A stretch of DNA of 64,000 nucleotides, taken from Tyto alba (taxonomy: Eukaryota > Chordata > Aves > Strigiformes > Tytonidae). Position numbers and translations under genes: made by a program. This document shows, one piece after another, positions 50,221-61,853 of the stretch. The notes under the pieces were generated by a model that was not told the DNA's origin, ran no database searches, and worked only from the letters and a program-made list of their open reading frames with translations. Position 1 is the first letter of the stretch. Each line of letters starts with the position of its first letter. The DNA lies in contig NW_024881321.1 in NCBI RefSeq assembly GCF_018691265.1, positions 12,837,387 to 12,901,386 of the forward strand. The letters run 5' to 3'.

Positions 50221-50711
50221 TGTCCTGGTTGGGGATGGACTAGAGTTCCTGTTGGTTTGGCAGCTGGAGGAGTGCTGCAGCACACTGAGACCCCAGGGGC
50301 TCCCCAGGTCCCAGTGCCCTCACCTGTGTGCGGGGGCGGGGGGAGCACAGCTGGAGTGCTGGGCCCAGATTGGCCTACAGTCCATGTCATGTGACATTGT
50401 GCTCACTATATAAGGGCAGGAGTGGGCCTAGAGGGGCTCTCCCTTCTGGGAGTGTTGCTGTGGGGTCTTTGAGTTGGGGATCGCCAGCTAGGAGCAGGCA
50501 GGTGTTGGTTGGCAGGTGGTGAGCAGCTGTATTGTACATTAACTGCTGATACTGCTGTCAGCGTATTGTTCTGTTACTGTTATTAAACTGTTTTTAACTC
50601 CACCCATGAGTCTCCCTTTGCCCCTCCGATTCCCTCCCCATTCCCAAGTAGGGGGAGGGTGGGTAAGCGACTGCAGGGCATTTAGCTGCTGAGTAGGCTC
50701 AAAAGATGACA
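50221..50711 (+). mobile_element. LTR of the 24.5-kb provirus family, 5' LTR of a truncated copy
   Basis: A 491-bp LTR starting TGTCCTGG and ending GATGACA, with a TATA box (50407-50414) and ATTAAA (50582-50587). It is followed directly by the family's primer-binding site, so it is a 5' LTR, not a solo LTR. It aligns throughout with the LTRs at 17.2 kb and 24.5 kb. Only about 160 bp of internal sequence remain to its right. Confidence 0.9.
50407..50414 (+). promoter_or_regulatory. LTR TATA box
   Basis: TATATAAG in the same 'gctcac' context as the TATA boxes of the two related LTRs. The last base differs from the TATATAAA of the other copies. Confidence 0.7.
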
Positions 50712-50719
50712 GTTCTTTT

Positions 50720-50737
50720 TGGTGCCCAATGTGGGGC
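50720..50737 (+). promoter_or_regulatory. Primer-binding site (tRNA-Lys type)
   Basis: TGGTGCCCAATGTGGGGC, identical to the site in the minus-strand provirus and again 8 nt beyond the LTR end. The next ~35 bp also match the proviral leader; after 'gatctgtgtg' (about 50773) the two copies diverge. Confidence 0.85.
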
Positions 50738-50873
50738 ACGAAGGGTTGAGATAACAGATTTGATCTGTGTGGATCAAGCCACAACAATAACAAAGACAAC
50801 AAATATAATAAATAATGATTATAATAATAATGGTAATATGAAATATTATAAGGAGATTAGGAAGAAAAGAGAA
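50738..50873 (+). mobile_element. Truncated proviral leader
   Basis: The first ~35 bp match the leader of the 24.5-kb provirus. The rest is an A/T-rich AAC/AAT-repeat-like stretch without an open frame, either a different subfamily leader or unrelated sequence. It stops where an LTR of another family begins in the opposite orientation. Confidence 0.6.
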
Positions 50874-51422
50874 TGTATTAGTATAAGTGACGTGCGGAAA
50901 CAGACTCCACAATCTGATAGATTGTAAAGTAGGTATGTTTATTCAGCGCTGAGGTACACAGGGGATAACTCCTCCTATTGTTTACCCAACGTATGGTGCT
51001 GTTACCTAAGATTTATAGAGCAAATGATTACATATTCATAATATTTCGCAATACGCCTATACATATGCAACACCTATCCCCGCTTCGTATTATAATTAGC
51101 ATTTCCATAATCTCCTCCTAGTTGAGTCTGCGCAGTGTCTTCTGGTGGTGGTTGTGGGGGTCTTTGGGGATGAAGTCAAGCTCCTCTTCCTCCTGTCCGC
51201 TCTGTGACCCCAGGTTTTGCGCAGACTCAGTTTCTTACTGGCTGTTGTCCAAACCGCGGGTCTAGTTCCAACCGGCTTAGTACTGATAAAGCCTAGAGAG
51301 CTCACCGTGTTTTACAAACTGTCTGTTCACTAAGCAGAACTGTTAACCGTTATCTAAACTATTTCCCTTGAACTATTTTCTTTTGTTATCCCCTTCTTGC
51401 TATTCTCATGTTAACCCTTACA
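50874..51422 (-). mobile_element. LTR of a second ERV family, opposite orientation
   Basis: Read on the minus strand, a 549-bp unit starts TGTAAGGG (51422) and ends CTAATACA (50874). A TATA box (CTATAAAT, 51012-51017 region) is followed at about 70 bp by AATAAA (50938-50943), the spacing expected of an LTR. Directly upstream (plus 51423-51440) lies a purine-rich run, AGGAACAGGGGA on the minus strand. It could be a polypurine tract, which would make this a 3' LTR with its internal part lost. No target duplication was found around 50874-51422. It differs from every other LTR in the window. Confidence 0.65.
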
Positions 51423-51850
51423 TCCCCTGTTCCTATCTTGGCCCTGTATCATAAGCAATGTGACTACATATATATGAGAAACAACATAGTACTATAGTCA
51501 AAGAAATTACATCAATTTCATGAGAAAATACACTAAAGTTTTGTGAATATATGTGTGATCTGAATCAAAATATTTGCTGTTGATGTTATCTAAATTAAAC
51601 ACACTACATTTTACAGACAAATCTCATGATTTCAAACTTATGAATGATGACAGCACTGCAGGATAGAACCTGGTATTCCAGTTCTGTTCTTTGTCATCAC
51701 CTGCTCTCTTTATTGTATTCTGGAGAAGCACAATATAAAGAAGGTCAAAGTTAAGAAAGATAACTTAAGGAGATAGGATTTTTTTTTTTTTCCCAGCTGA
51801 ATGGAAGGGGGAAGGGTCTAGGGTCACATTTTCTATCATCGTTTTAATCA

Positions 51851-52068
51851 GGCCTTTAGAACAAGGGGCAACAGTTTTAAACTGAAAGAGGATAGATTTA
51901 TATTGAACATAAGGAAGACATTCTTTATAATAAGGGTAGTAAGACACTGGGCCAGATTGCCCAGAGAAGTTGTAGGTGCTTCATCCCTGGAAGTGTTCAA
52001 GGTTAGACTGGATGGGGTTTTGAGCAATGAAAGTAGCTCTGAGTTTGGTCATCCAAACTTCTTAAAGG
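51851..52068 (+). repeat. CR1 3'-end fragment
   Basis: Plus-strand CR1 tail with recognisable order: 'gaacaaggggcaacagtttt', 'aaactgaaagaggatagatt', 'cataaggaagacattcttta', 'gacactgggccagattgccc', 'ttcatccctggaagtgttca' and 'gactggatggggttttgagc'. It belongs to the same CR1 group as the younger copy at 61.9-63.3 kb. A poly-T run (51780-51791) lies to its left. Confidence 0.8.
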
Positions 52069-52821
52069 AGACGGCAGCCTAAAACTTGGGTCTTCTTTCT
52101 GAAACAGTGACCTAGCTACTAAGTGGATGAGCAAAGATAACCAGTTGTACAAGAGAGAGCCTGAAATGAGTTCAATAAGGTAAGATTAATTGCAGCTGTC
52201 TGAATAAGGAGAGTTTTGCAAGGTTATGTATTTTTTTTTTTTTAATTGAACAGTCTTTGGTTGAAGAAATTCACACAGTAAAGATGAAGATTACACTAAG
52301 AATCCACAGTAAATTCAAATTTTAGCTTGCAGGGAAGGTTTTGACAGAAGTCTTAGTCACCTAGGGCATATGAGGTGCCTGCAAAGTCTAGGTAGCATTT
52401 ATATATTGCAGTCCTGAATTTAAGTTTATAAGTAACATTTCAGGCTCTGTAAATTATTCTAAAATGCTGTCCTAGTGGTATGTATTTATTTAAATCCCAG
52501 CATGTACAAATTTAAGCACATTACAACTCCTGCTTCAGAAGCCTTGGTTCTAGAGCACAGAACTGCTATGAATGCCCAGAATCATGTTCCCCTAACAGTA
52601 CATAATTTGCAATAAAAAATCCGATCCTATAATCACGTTACCACGTACACAGAACAGGGAGCCATGAGAAGTACAGCACTCAGAGTTTGTTCCTTTCAAA
52701 AATGCTGACAAAATAAGAAATGGTGGTGTCCAAATTTTCCAAAATAGCTTTCCAACTAGCTCTTTTCTACAAACAAGCACCTAATCTTTAACTCTTCCAA
52801 TAGTCGAGTCTTTTTTCCTAC
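52069..52821. other. Noncoding stretch, nothing recognised
   Basis: A+T-rich sequence between the CR1 tail and the candidate exon. A T run at 52231-52243 is the only simple feature. Confidence 0.55.
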
Positions 52822-52891
52822 CTTATTTCTGAGTACTTCAAGATTCTGGGCCATTTGGCTTAGCCAGAGTGTGTTGGGATCCAGAACCAAA
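52822..52891 (-). CDS. Candidate internal exon 2 of a minus-strand gene
   Basis: A 70-nt window with a strong acceptor on the minus strand (TTTTTCTGTTTATTGCAG, ending at 52892) and a donor GTAGGA (52816-52821). Entered with two bases already supplied, as candidate exon 1 does, it reads one completing base plus 23 open codons ('LVLDPNTLWLSQMAQNLEVL' and onward) and ends in phase 0. The peptide is balanced in composition with no low complexity, unlike the surrounding A+T-rich frames. I do not recognise the family. The intron to exon 1 would be about 11 kb. Confidence 0.4.
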
Positions 52892-55800
52892 CTGCAATAA
52901 ACAGAAAAATATGTAATGACTTGGGGGGTTGGAAATAAAGTTTGCAAAGGGAATTCCAAGGAAATCTCAAGTGTCATCTGGTTATTCATTATCTGACATA
53001 GAAAAGCAACTTTGGTGTTACTTTCCAATGATTCATATATGTAACAATTTTTCACTGAGGTGATGTCTCATCTGACTTTTATTTCTTTCTGTTTTCTTTT
53101 GTATTCCCTCAAGACCTTCAAAGACATTTGTTTATTATGAATTCACCCTGTATCCCTACCAATTACCTGAGTGCCTGAGGGGTTCTCAAGTATCAGTTTG
53201 AAAGAATTAAGGTGAAGCAAGGACAGACCTTCCAGCTCACAGGGTCATCTTAGAGTTAAAATAGAAAAAATAAGTGCAGTGTACACTTTTTGTTAAATCA
53301 ATATCTGTCTAACAGAAAAGGCCAGAATTTAACCATGTGACTTTAAGCACTGACCAGAAATTGTTTGGCAATGGTTGTCTATGGCTGACAATATCTTATG
53401 TAAGTTGTATTGTTATCTCCGTCTGTGTCTTTGCCTGAGTGCTATCTAACTCAAGGTCATTAGAACCTAGATCTAGTTTCTATTAGATTAATAAAATGAA
53501 ATAAAATAAAATATACACCCTTGTAGGAAATTATCTAGCAAATGAGTTCCTTCAAACTCTAGTCTCGGGAGAAATATTTCACTCCAAGGCATAACTGAAT
53601 AAACAACTGTTAACAGACTGCAGTTATTGCTAGTACTTTAACATTCACTGGTAGCAGCCCTAAACTGTACTCAGAGAATTGAGATGAAACTGATTGGAAA
53701 AAAAAAAAAAAAAAAAAAAAGAGAGAATGGTCTGGAACTCTTGTAGCTCAACCAAATTTTTTAATTTCACCCTTAGAGTTCTGTATTTTATATATCTATA
53801 TATATACATATATATATGCATGTATGAAACTTTGTGTGATCAAATGTGCCACCATATGAGAATATTAAATCTGAGTAGGTTTATCACTGTATCAGACCTT
53901 AGTAAAAAACTTGAAAGGAAATAAGATTCACTGTATTAACAGCTATTATATCATTACCATCTCCTTACATAATACAAGATTCACTAACACTTCTTTTCCT
54001 GTCTTACTTTAACAGGAATTTGTACTTCTTTGCACCTTGCTTAGATTGTTTGATTTTTTTTATATTGCAAAAATATTTTCACCATTTTCATTAATATTCT
54101 TCCTCTCCCCCCCAGCATAATTTTGAATTTTAATTATTCAGGGATATTTTATTTTTTTGTTTTTCCAAGGACAGTCATTACTCCCTGTAATTCTTATTGT
54201 GATGGCCTTTAAATAAATGGTTTATTCTTCCATACCAGCTTAGGGAATCTAATTCTCCAACTAATTGAAGCCTCTGTTCACTATTTTTATCTTATGTTGA
54301 TAAGTATTTGGGTAAGCTAAGGACTGAGGAAATGAAAGTTTCCAGTTCTTGGATTTTTTTTTTTTTTTTTTAATTTGCTTTAGGTTACTCTCTGTTTTCC
54401 TGCTTTATCAGAACTTATGCTGTACTATTTCTAGATTTAATTATTATCTGTAACTACCACCCTGTAATATTTAATATAAACTTTAATATTATATATTTTT
54501 ATCCCCATAAATAGATTTAAAATGCAATGCAATTTAATTTTAACTAAACTGTTTTCCTGAAAAATAATATAGAGTTTATTACTACTTGTCCAAATACATA
54601 CAACACATTTGGGGAATTCATTGGTGGTAAAAGATGAAACAATTACATAATATTACTTAAAGGTAGGACTAATTAAATAAAATAATGTCATAATAATGCA
54701 CACAGGTCCTCAAAGGAAATCTGATAGGTATAAGTCTACATGTCACCTTAACATATTAAAAATATTTATACTGTCAATTTAACATAAATGAGCATGGGAA
54801 GTCTGTGTATTCATAAATTATAAAAATATTTTAAAATATATATAGTACAAAGGCTGAAAACTACATAAACTGTAATTTGTTTGATTCTGATAGGAATGTG
54901 AATGTGTGTGAGTGTGTGGGCAGCAATCCTTTTAAAATCTATTCAGCATTGTCCAGCCTGCTGTGTTTAATTTAAAAATACAAGATTTTAATAATGTAAA
55001 TTGTTTGTTCATTTTTCTACATATTGCATGAATTTATATCCAACCTAAAAAATAATTCAGATGGAATCATACTCACAGGACTGTAGAAACTCAGAGCATT
55101 AATCTTAGTTAACTTTCTTGAATTTCTTAAATTCTTATTATGAGTATTCGAATTTTTTTCCCTTCACATGCTGGGATGTATGACTTCATTTTGGATATTG
55201 TGAAGTGTGGTCCTGTCTTGTCATAACCTCAAGAAGGCTCTGAAAGTGTGCTTTTTAGTGATGGAAAAGTAAATAAAAGGATGAAAGTACATCTAAGCCA
55301 TATAACAAGAATCAGATTACCAAAGAATTTTTGATATTGCATATATTACATAAAGTTGCATAAGGAGGCATATATTTCATAAACGCCTGGTAACAGGAAT
55401 AACAGAATAAAAGGTTATTTTATACTTATTCAGTATCTGAAATGTCATTTCATCAAAGATAAGATGAATAAGAGAAATCTGTCTGAAACTCAGCTCGGAC
55501 CAAACTGACATGATACTGGTGATCTGGAGGAAAAACCTAGACAACATTGTAGAATTTATATTAGTGTCTTTAAATGAATTAATATGTCTCTTCTCATCAC
55601 TGGTGCTCTTATTTAAGATTTACGTCAGACATCCAGCTGCTGGTGGATAGTAACGATTCAATAATAGTCAGTCAGCTGTTCTTGGCCTCATGTCTGAGAG
55701 GTTTCGTTTTCTCCAATTAAATTATCGGTATGTCTGATACAAAGGCCATACTTGACTATAATTAGAAAAATGAAACAAGACATATGCAACAGCTTACTTG

Positions 55801-56378
55801 TTGAATGGAGCCTCTACTTATAGTCTCTGAGAACAGGAAAAGCTAGATTCATTCCATCTATGTAAGCACTGAACTAAGAGTTATACTTACTGAAATCTCC
55901 TTTTAAATTAAGAGAAGACTGATTTCCTTTCAAGAGACAAGGAAGATCTTAGACAGTCATTTTTACTCTCTGGACATTTTTAGCTGGATATCTTTAGGCT
56001 GAGCACAACTATGACACTCATTTCTATGTCACATGAGACGCTAGAGAGTCCCAAACTAAATTAGGGCTAGACTCAAAACTGTGGATCAGTTAACCTCTGA
56101 AGTAAGGCACTAACTGAATATAATTAGGTGGAGTGAGTCTGGGACCTGACTAATTTAAGTCTGCCCATACAGTTTAGCATCTAGTTGGTTTATATTTTCT
56201 GAGGAGCATTTTTTTACCTAAGTAGTGATTTTTGAATACTTAAAGGATCCAATTAGAAACTCTTCATTACAAATAAGAAACTTAGAAAACTGAGGGAGAA
56301 AACCTCTCAATGCAAGTTTGAAAACTGATCCCATGTTTGGTCTGAAACAAAACACCAGGCAATGAATTTCACTTTCAG

Positions 56379-56416
<38 letters not shown>

Positions 56417-59400
56417 AGCAAGAAGACAATCATGCATCTTGGATTTAAACTGTTTAGTGCCATTTGAGATATGTTAGAGTATTCCCTTTAGATCCAGTTG
56501 CTGCTCTAGAAGCCTTTGTATTTACTACAAGGGTCTGTACTGTGTATTACAAATCCTGTGCAGGTCTCCCAGACAATTTCAGGCATATAAAATTACTCTA
56601 GATGACTATGGTTAGACAATTAAAAAGAGCCTTTCATTCTGGATGATCTTTATTTATCATAAACATCCAGACACCTTTTATTCCTGTGGCTTTTTAACTG
56701 TATTAAAAATTATTAAGCCAACATGGAAACTTGGTACTTTTCAATGTTGTTTTCTTTAAAATTGAGCTTAAAGAGTATGAGGTAGTAGTGCCAAATTTAG
56801 CCAAATAAAGATTCATTCAGAATCACAGGATCTTTAATGCCTGACTTTTTGCCAAGAACAGATTAATTCTTTTTTGTTTCTACAATGAATAAGAAAATGC
56901 ACAAATCTAAAAGAACACAGGTCAATCACTTCTTGAAGGTCACCTGATGCAATAAACACATTTCTTCATTCATATACCACTTCAGAAAATTTTCATTATC
57001 AGAGGAATGGAAAGCTGATACTTTAAAATGAGAGTATTCCACCAGGCCCAGGATTTCCCTCAAAATCTAATTTTTCTTAAAAATGAATGAAATAGCTAAA
57101 AAAAGGAAATGGTTGGGAAAATGGCTATTTGACCACTATGATAGTAGAAAAAGGACTTTTGAAAGGTCATTTTTATATATGCAAGCTAGTACATCCAGTT
57201 CCATGATTGATGTGTGACTGTCCTGTAATGGTTTTGCTGTTTTCAAAACAGCTCGTCTTGTGAAAGATTACATTCATCCTCCCTCATCAGGAGTCTAAAG
57301 AGCCAGTTTAATGAAGGTGAAAGTATGTGTGTTGCAGTTGGGCAAGATTTTTAATACTGCTGCCAAGAAGACAGAACAACCTGAAAATTCTGTGTCAGTC
57401 TTTCAAAACAGTAGTCACAGCAACAAGAAAATCAACATCTGTTGTATGTTTTTCCTTTGTTTCTTCTAATCAATCCAACAAATCTTTGCCAAACATTTGC
57501 ACAGTGTGCCATAGAAATGTCACTTGAGGGTGAAAAAGAGTGTCACTTTATAAGTAAATGTCATTTTGCAAGTAAATACCATTGAGTGGGGAAAGAAAAA
57601 TGACACTTAGAAAAGAAGCTAAATGGCTAAATGGCTGATGATACAAACAAGAAGCAGAGCACGTAATGAAGATACCAGTTAATTTGTACCCCATCTGTCT
57701 GATGTCTTCATAATAGTAGATGGTAAACACTGGAGCTCTACCATTCAACAAGCATCAGCAGTAAGCAATAGTGTTTCCACCTTAGACAATCATGACAATT
57801 GAAATGCCTCTCTTTTTCAATTCCTTCTTTTCTTTTCATTGAGTCTCAGGTTTTGTAGAGTTCTCAAGTAATCTCTGCCTCTGTTGTCCTAGCCTTGTCT
57901 CTTCTTTTGCTCCCTTCACCTCTGGATCTTCTTTGCACTCACTTAACTACCCTAAGCACTGAGATACAGCTGATAACTTTATCCAGCTACAGCTCTGAAC
58001 ATTTCAACACCTCTACTGTGCCATCATTCTGATCTCCACCTCAGAATCCTGACTACTTCACCTGCTTTCTGTATACACTCTCAAAGAAGTGAAGTAGAAA
58101 TTTATTTACTCTTGCCAGCAAATTAATCACAAATCTTGCTAAGGCTTGGCAAACAGAATTCATGTCATATGCATTTAGTAAACACAGAAGATCTTTGAGA
58201 CTTTGCAACTCATATCTTTGTTTTAAGTCTGTCTGCACAAAATCTACTTGGCAAAGCATCTATAGAAGATATGTTCAATTAAATTATTAACAATAAGAAT
58301 GGGTGTTGATATTTCATTTAGCTTTTAGGAGAGAAATAACAAATTAATAACATGAGCTTAAATAGTTTGCATAAATTCATAAAGAAGAATGTAAACTAAA
58401 ATTTCTATTTACCTCAATGTGTTTTATTAATCTCTTTCTCCCCTGTCCCCTTTTGTTTGAACTGTAGATTTCTACATAAAATGTGACAAAATGTAACATA
58501 CTCAATATTTAGTGTTGCTAGTGACTTTCCCAAATAACGCATCTACTCTTTTGATTTACGTTCTAGAGGCCCAGGCAGCAGATGGAAAAGGCAGTGAGAT
58601 ATTCAGAAGAGGACTGTTCTCCCTTATTAATCTATGTAGGACATGCTAAAAGTCCTAACTGATGACAGTCACACAGGCATTGTTTGAGTAAAACATTGAA
58701 TAAAATAAATACATTGTTGTTTAGGCACTTATCGATGCCAATATATTTCTGGTATGGATGATAGGTAACTTGAAGACCAAATCAGTGCAGCTGTAAGTTC
58801 TCTTACTTCTCTGCCACAAGAGGATTTTAACTTTATTCTGAAAATTCTGTAAACTTATGTGATAAACCATCTATGCCATCAGAGAGGGAGATAAGATGGG
58901 AAACAGTAAAAAAATAATATTAAACACATTTAGAAATTACATTTAAACAGTTTACTGAATGTCATCTAGTTATTACTTAGATCCATCCAGATCCTAAATT
59001 TATATATTATTTCAGACTTTATCCATAATATATAAAGGTGCTATCCTACACAATTGATGATGATAATGGGAATCGTGGTTATTCACCTTCAGCATGATGT
59101 GAATACTTCTGCTAGTGCTGCAGGCAAATGACTTGGCCCCTAGGGGCTAACGTGCTTCCTCTTCATTTATAATAAAGGCATCAAAAAAGGAATCAAGTCA
59201 TCCTGGCTTCAGGAATGGTTTCATCCTTGTTTCATGAAAAGTTCCAAGGTTTTAATTTTATTTTGAATAGTTATTAACTTCAGTTAATAGTTTTCAGTCT
59301 TGGGACATTTAACTCCATCATCCCCTTCATTTTATGGAATGTTTTATTTAAGAGTTTAGATTTTTTTCATTACATTTGAACATATAATATGCAAGCAGTA

Positions 59401-61396
59401 TCCACCTTAATTCCAAAATATGGAAACTTCAAATATAGAGCAGAAGATAACTTATTTAAAGTTTACTGTATTTTGAAATATAAAATTGGAAATTACAGTG
59501 TAAAATACTTTAACAGTTTGGCATTGTTTGCCTTAAACCTTCTTTTTACTGTTAACTGGGGTTATTAAAACTAAACAGATATCAGGGAAATAGAATGGAT
59601 TTTAAGAAAAGAAGTAGTTATCATATGTACTGATCATGCACGAGTGAGAAGTATGAGTGTATCAACAAAGCCTGGGGAGAAAACTTGACTCTAACTCTTT
59701 TATGTTATAGTTTAGGTCCTCAAATCACAATAAGAAGTTATCTTTACTGCTACACTATTTAACCTTTGTTTACTGCTGAATTGGGAACATCACCTGATAT
59801 CAGTTCAAATTACAGTATACTAGCATGCAACACAGAAAACTATTCTTGTTTACAAGTACATCCCTAAGCTCACTTAACATTTGAAGTATGCACCACTATG
59901 TCAATTTAAAATCAAGATCTACCCATATGGCTTCATCTGCCTGCACAGGATAAAATACTTATTGAAGAATAGTAGCATATAAAATGAAAAGGATGAAGAA
60001 GCACCATGGTCTTGAAGAAAATATTCTGACAGCAACATAACAGTAAAGTAACACCATCAGAAAACAAATATAATATCAGTATTTATAATCAGGAACTTCT
60101 TAAGACAATCAGAAAAATATAATTTATTATGCAAAATTTACTTCAATTATTGTTATCATTGTTAACAAAATTTAAAAAGCTATAAATTTAGCTCTTTGAT
60201 CTACAAAATTAATCTTATGAAAGAGTTTTCATAAAGATTATCAGTTCTTTTAGTTTCTGCTCAGGCTAGGAATAATACTTTTAAAGAAAAAAAAGTTTTC
60301 CTTATTTTTCTATTTTTTCATAGCTTTAAAAGGACTTGCAGACACTTCCTTCTTTCTGTGGATAACTTTTTATACCCTTTATAGGTGGAGAAGTTGTCAA
60401 CATACAGCATTTGTCATCCAAGTTTTTTTCACTGTCTTTTATTATAAAATTTGCATTTAGAAAATAGTGTTTCCACACTACAATCAACTCTGTAACTCTT
60501 ATTTAGACTTTGTCTCTCAGACACACAATACCACTGGAAAGCTCATTTGACACATTACCCTTCTAGTAAAAGCTCACATAGTTCGTATAATTCTCTATTT
60601 AGTTAGTGTGTTGAATATCTGAGACTGTAGATAAAAAACTCAAACAAATAATAATGAAGCGGTGCAAACCACTGATGAAAAGAAGCCAAGCCAGCATCTA
60701 AAGTGAAGATAATTGGCCAAGGTGGAGCGTTTTAGATGAGATTGATCAAACTGTGTCAAAGTCTTCAAATATTGTTGTAGAACTCATATTGTCCTTTGGA
60801 CTTATCAGATCACAGTGATCACTCATTTGTACAGAATTTAAAGTGACTAATCACTACATTTTCCTTCAGTGATAGCTCTACGTTGTTAATGGAATTGATA
60901 CTTCAGCACCAGATCTGAAATTTTATGTGGAAATTTTCCTTGGTTATCAAATAGTTCACCTAGTCCAAAAATCTTCCAACTTGTCTCAAAAATTCATTTT
61001 ATGGAGCTGTGATTGTGTGGGGGTGTAAGTGTGTGTGTGCATGCAAGTGTGCATGTGTGCTTCTGTGCACATCTGAAGGACTGGAATAAATCCCTGTAAT
61101 GAATATGTAGCTTTCTAAGGAGGGATGCAAGGTTAGAGATGGAGTTAAATCAGACTATTTTTTTTTTTTCTGATAAGGAGTTCTGTTGTTAGCCTAGTAA
61201 GTCTGTAAAAAGGGCTGAATATTTTCCTAGGTTACTTAAGTTATTTTATCCCTACAGTATATGGAGATAAAAATAAAGCAATACTAAATATGCTTGTAGG
61301 TGAAAATGTATTTACAACAGGTAAACAAGACTATAAAAGAATCCCTACCACACAAATAATTGAAAAATAGGTCATGCATAAGATTTTAGGGATGGT
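52892..61396. other. Noncoding stretch, probable intron
   Basis: A+T-rich unique-looking DNA without recognised genes. It holds poly-A runs (53698-53720, 56380-56411), poly-T (54354-54372), a TA-rich microsatellite (53790-53824) and a TG-rich stretch (61016-61064). If the candidate exons are real, this is part of an intron of a minus-strand gene. Confidence 0.5.
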
Positions 61397-61853
61397 TGTG
61401 GCTTGACTCTGTGCAGCTAAGCCCCACACAGCCGCTCACGCAGTTCCCTGCAGTGGGATAAGAAAGAGATTTGGAAGAGCAAAAGCAAAAAAATCATGGG
61501 TCAAAGTAAAGACAGTTTAATAAGTGAATCAAAGCCATGCATGCAAGCAGAAAAAAAAAAAAAAAAAAAAAAAAAAACAAAAAAAAACAAGAAATTCATG
61601 CACTACATCCCATCAGCAGGCAGATGTTCTGTCATCTCCAGGAAAACAGGGATCCACCATAAGTAACAGTTATTGAGGAAGACAGACATCACAAATCTGA
61701 ATGTCCTCCCTTCTTCCTTCTTCCCCTAGATTCTATTGCTGAGCACAACATCAAGAAGCATGAGATATCACTTGGGGTGAGCTGTTCTTGTTGTGTCATC
61801 TCCCAACCTTTTCCCCACCCCTATCCTACTCATTGGCAGGGCAGTGTGAGAAA
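61397..61853 (-). mobile_element. Truncated LTR of a further ERV-L-like family
   Basis: The plus-strand left edge 'tgtggcttgactctg', the phrase 'ctaagccccacacagccgct' and the later 'gacagtttaataagtgaatc' are the U5 and R parts of an abundant avian LTR type read backwards. Its ATTAAA signal lies on the minus strand near 61515-61520. A long A-rich insertion or slippage tract occupies 61550-61588. The U3 part continues to about 61853, where it is cut off by a CR1 3' end, so the LTR start is missing. No partner sequence reappears beyond the CR1. Confidence 0.75.
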
